From Pogonophryne albipinna (lineage: Eukaryota; Chordata; Actinopteri; Perciformes; Artedidraconidae), in NCBI GenBank assembly GCA_028583405.1, contig CM053261.1, forward strand, positions 12,580,459 through 12,644,458: 64,000 nucleotides of DNA, written 5' to 3'. The notes below the pieces were generated by a model. The model had not been told where the DNA came from, did no database searches, and was given only the letters and a program-made list of their open reading frames with translations. This document shows positions 63,947 through 64,000 of this stretch, in pieces. Made by a program: the position numbers and the translations under genes. Each line of letters begins with the position of its first letter. Position 1 is the first letter of the stretch.

Positions 63947-64000
63947 TTCCCATACCGGAGTTGAACCTGGGCCACATGGGTGAGAACCAGGAATCCTAAC
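63947..64000 (-). tRNA. tRNA-Glu(CTC), cut by window edge
   Basis: Starts like 43760 with a missing T-stem base; the 5' end of the tRNA lies beyond the window. Confidence 0.65.

Larger units (their letters stand above)
35651..64000 (-). repeat. tandem tRNA-Glu gene array
   Basis: Head-to-tail units of about 150-167 bp, each a 72-nt tRNA-Glu on the minus strand plus a spacer of ~85-95 bp. Spacer landmarks on the plus strand in order: CATGTTAATTGTTG, T6-T8, GCATATTTT, ACTATACTATGTGGTATTTT, GCATATTTTAGACAAACTAA, then CTAATAATTATCCTA. In transcription sense, each tRNA is preceded by an A-rich stretch and CAACAATTAACATG. 142 tRNA copies were counted, counting the three cut by hAT insertions. The array runs off the right edge. 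Confidence 0.95.

Noticed and set aside
35651..64000. CRISPR-like repeat-spacer array
   Set aside because: The repeats are 72-nt tRNA genes and the spacers are themselves conserved; host is a vertebrate.

Overview
This window is nuclear DNA from a ray-finned fish, most likely a teleost. The coding exons are vertebrate, with GT-AG introns, and the repeats are typical of teleosts: Tc1/mariner, several hAT families, TTAA-flanked MITEs and L2-type LINE tails.

Region 1 (1-14,300) holds the last eleven exons of a plus-strand gamma-glutamyltransferase gene (ggt1-like); the N-terminal exon lies upstream of the window. The catalytic Thr and the gamma-glutamyl-binding residues are present. The last two exons each carry a one-base frame break, so the gene is either decaying or affected by consensus errors. 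Its introns are packed with mobile DNA: a 2.5-kb fold-back element with an 8-bp target-site duplication (TSD), a 1.8-kb hAT-like element carrying an L2 LINE fragment, a TTAA MITE, and a near-complete Tc1 element with a frameshifted transposase.

Region 2 (14,300-34,650) is intergenic and made mostly of transposons. It contains TTAA MITEs, a fold-back Tc1 derivative that has captured telomere-like TTAGGG repeats, a structurally intact hAT transposon with an uninterrupted 629-aa transposase and a perfect 8-bp TSD, a ~7-kb element with ~300-bp inverted ends filled with ~172-bp satellite monomers (itself split by a 2-kb piggyBac-like insertion), a minisatellite, and a small hAT.

Region 3 (34,651-35,650) is a run of exactly 1,000 N, an assembly gap at the edge of the array.

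Region 4 (35,651-64,000) is the remarkable part: a head-to-tail array of tRNA-Glu genes, all on the minus strand, about one per 165 bp, with 142 copies counted here (including broken and interrupted ones). Most have anticodon CTC on a body that resembles the vertebrate tRNA-Glu(TTC) body; a minority have TTC. The array has a higher-order repeat of 51 tRNA units plus one 1.6-kb hAT insertion (period about 10.07 kb), seen as a left partial, two complete units and a right partial. Most spacers have no T4 on the transcribed strand, so normal Pol III termination between genes is not evident. Individual copies are listed with their deviations. Residue changes in tRNA entries are given in tRNA sense and standard tRNA numbering.
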